From: Syntrophomonadaceae bacterium
GTDB taxonomy: Bacteria > Bacillota > Dethiobacteria > DTU022
DNA length: 6,836 nt
Direction of reading: 5' to 3'
Assembly (NCBI GenBank): GCA_007130585.1
Contig: SLSE01000182.1
Location: 1-6,836, forward strand
Of the stretch, positions 6,370 to 6,836 are shown one piece after another. The number at the start of each line of letters is the position of its first letter. The stretch's first letter is position 1. A model generated the notes under the pieces. It made no database searches, was not told where the DNA came from, and worked only from the letters and a program-made list of their open reading frames with translations. The translations under genes and the position numbers were made by a program.

Positions 6370-6398
6370 AGGATAGCATTTTCATTTAAAAAACACAA
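6370..6398 (-). promoter_or_regulatory. Sigma-A-type promoter of the tetR operon, extended -10
   Basis: On the minus strand TTGTGT (6393-6398) is followed after 17 bp by TATCCT (6370-6375), with TG one base before the -10 (extended -10). Each box deviates from consensus (3/6 and 4/6), but the spacing is ideal and the operators start right after the -10. Confidence 0.55.
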
Positions 6399-6570
6399 GC
6401 TTTTTTTATTGCAGCCTGTAACATTGTTGCTGATACAGAGCGTAATCCTGCCAGAAAAATTCAAGGAAAATTAATTGTGGGCCTCGAAGTTTTAAGTAGT
6501 TAAACCAGTCGGGAAATTTTTCAGGAGAGGTTCTTCAAAATAAAGCGGGTTAGTATCCGGGGTGTTAAGA
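6399..6570. other. Divergent intergenic region, nothing further recognised
   Basis: This A/T-rich stretch lies between the tetR promoter and the class I methyltransferase. I see no convincing promoter for the rightward gene; TTGTGG at 6476-6481 has only a poor partner downstream. No small RNA or coding frame is supported. Confidence 0.4.
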
Positions 6571-6836
6571 TTGGAAACAAGAGGCAGCGGGGGAATATTT
6601 AATATTATAGCCCCCATCTACGGCTTATTTTTCAACAGTCAGAGGGAAAAGTACAGAGAGATCCTGGAAGACTTTGAAGGCGAGCTTGAACTGACAAGCT
6701 TCAGGACCGTTCTCGATGTCGGCTGCGGAACCGGTGCGCTGTGTTCAGTATTAAGTGAAAAGGGGCTTAAGGTAACGGGCATAGACCCTGCTGAAAAGAT
6801 GTTGAATTTCGCCATGAAAAGGCCTGAAAATGAGGC
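6571..6836 (+). CDS. Class I SAM-dependent methyltransferase, 3' end cut by window edge
   Basis: The first 88 codons of a Rossmann-fold methyltransferase. TVLDVGCGTGALC (about 47-59) is motif I, the glycine-rich SAM-binding loop; VTGIDPAEKML (about 68-78) is the following strand with the acidic residue that holds the SAM ribose. The N-terminus IFNIIAPIYGLFF resembles the opening of UbiE/COQ5-like and related small-molecule methyltransferases, but the substrate-deciding part lies outside the window. The TTG at 6571 is chosen because GGGGTG (6559-6564) lies 6 nt upstream; an in-frame GTG at 6562 is the alternative, and a TAA at 6541-6543 closes the frame. A GC-framed hairpin covers codons 7-15. 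The gene is divergent from tetR. The domain call is firm; the substrate is unknown. Confidence 0.85.
   Translation, partial: METRGSGGIFNIIAPIYGLFFNSQREKYREILEDFEGELELTSFRTVLDVGCGTGALCSVLSEKGLKVTGIDPAEKMLNFAMKRPENE
6589..6615 (+). repeat. Inverted repeat at the start of the class I methyltransferase gene
   Basis: GGGGG (6589-6593) can pair with CCCCC (6611-6615), and the inner AATAT/ATATT arms (6594-6598, 6602-6606) extend the stem across a 4-nt bulge. It is inside coding sequence and may be coincidental, or may slow early translation. Confidence 0.35.

Noticed and set aside
6173..6370. 65-codon plus-strand frame
   Set aside because: It is antisense to the tetR coding region and its operators, with no ribosome binding site or recognisable protein.
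6523..6530. AGGAGAGG as ribosome binding site of a further small gene
   Set aside because: No ATG, GTG or TTG follows within a usable distance.

Overview
The window (6,836 bp) looks like a bacterial chromosome segment, most likely from an anaerobic spore-former-type Firmicute (Clostridia, perhaps Peptococcaceae-like). That assignment is inference. It rests on strong AGGAGG-type ribosome binding sites, frequent TTG/GTG starts, moderate G+C, a 7TM-type sensor fused to GGDEF and HD-GYP domains, and a bacterial GH3-family protein. No rRNA, tRNA, CRISPR array, insertion sequence or phage gene is visible.

Left part, plus strand (1-3938). The first gene is a GH3-family adenylating enzyme whose 5' end lies outside the window; its frame is open to base 1. 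It is followed 42 bp later by a large membrane protein (about 9 TM segments, GAF, GGDEF, HD-GYP) that carries the signatures for both making and degrading cyclic di-GMP. Its HD-GYP signature loop is unusual: about six extra residues, and AYP instead of GYP.

Middle part, minus strand (3952-6325). Converging on the c-di-GMP gene with only a 13-bp gap is a membrane methyltransferase of the ICMT/phospholipid-methyltransferase type. It is preceded by, and overlaps, a small unrecognised ORF of 54 codons. After 137 bp comes a compact operon: a TetR-family repressor (TTG start), then two tandem paralogous membrane proteins of 133 aa each. The repressor and the first membrane gene overlap by ATGA, and the two membrane genes are separated by 11 bp with the stop codon inside the next Shine-Dalgarno site. 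In front of tetR are a plausible sigma-A promoter with an extended -10 and, immediately downstream of it, two tandem overlapping operators of the form TAGAC-N6-GTCTA. This is a strong picture of autoregulation.

Right edge, plus strand (6571-6836). The start of a class I SAM-dependent methyltransferase is transcribed divergently from tetR and runs out of the window.

The most distinctive unit is the TetR-controlled pair of small membrane proteins, a family I do not recognise. A pair of diverged tandem copies under a ligand-type repressor suggests a two-subunit membrane complex induced by a small molecule. The small ORF and membrane methyltransferase downstream may or may not belong to the same transcript.
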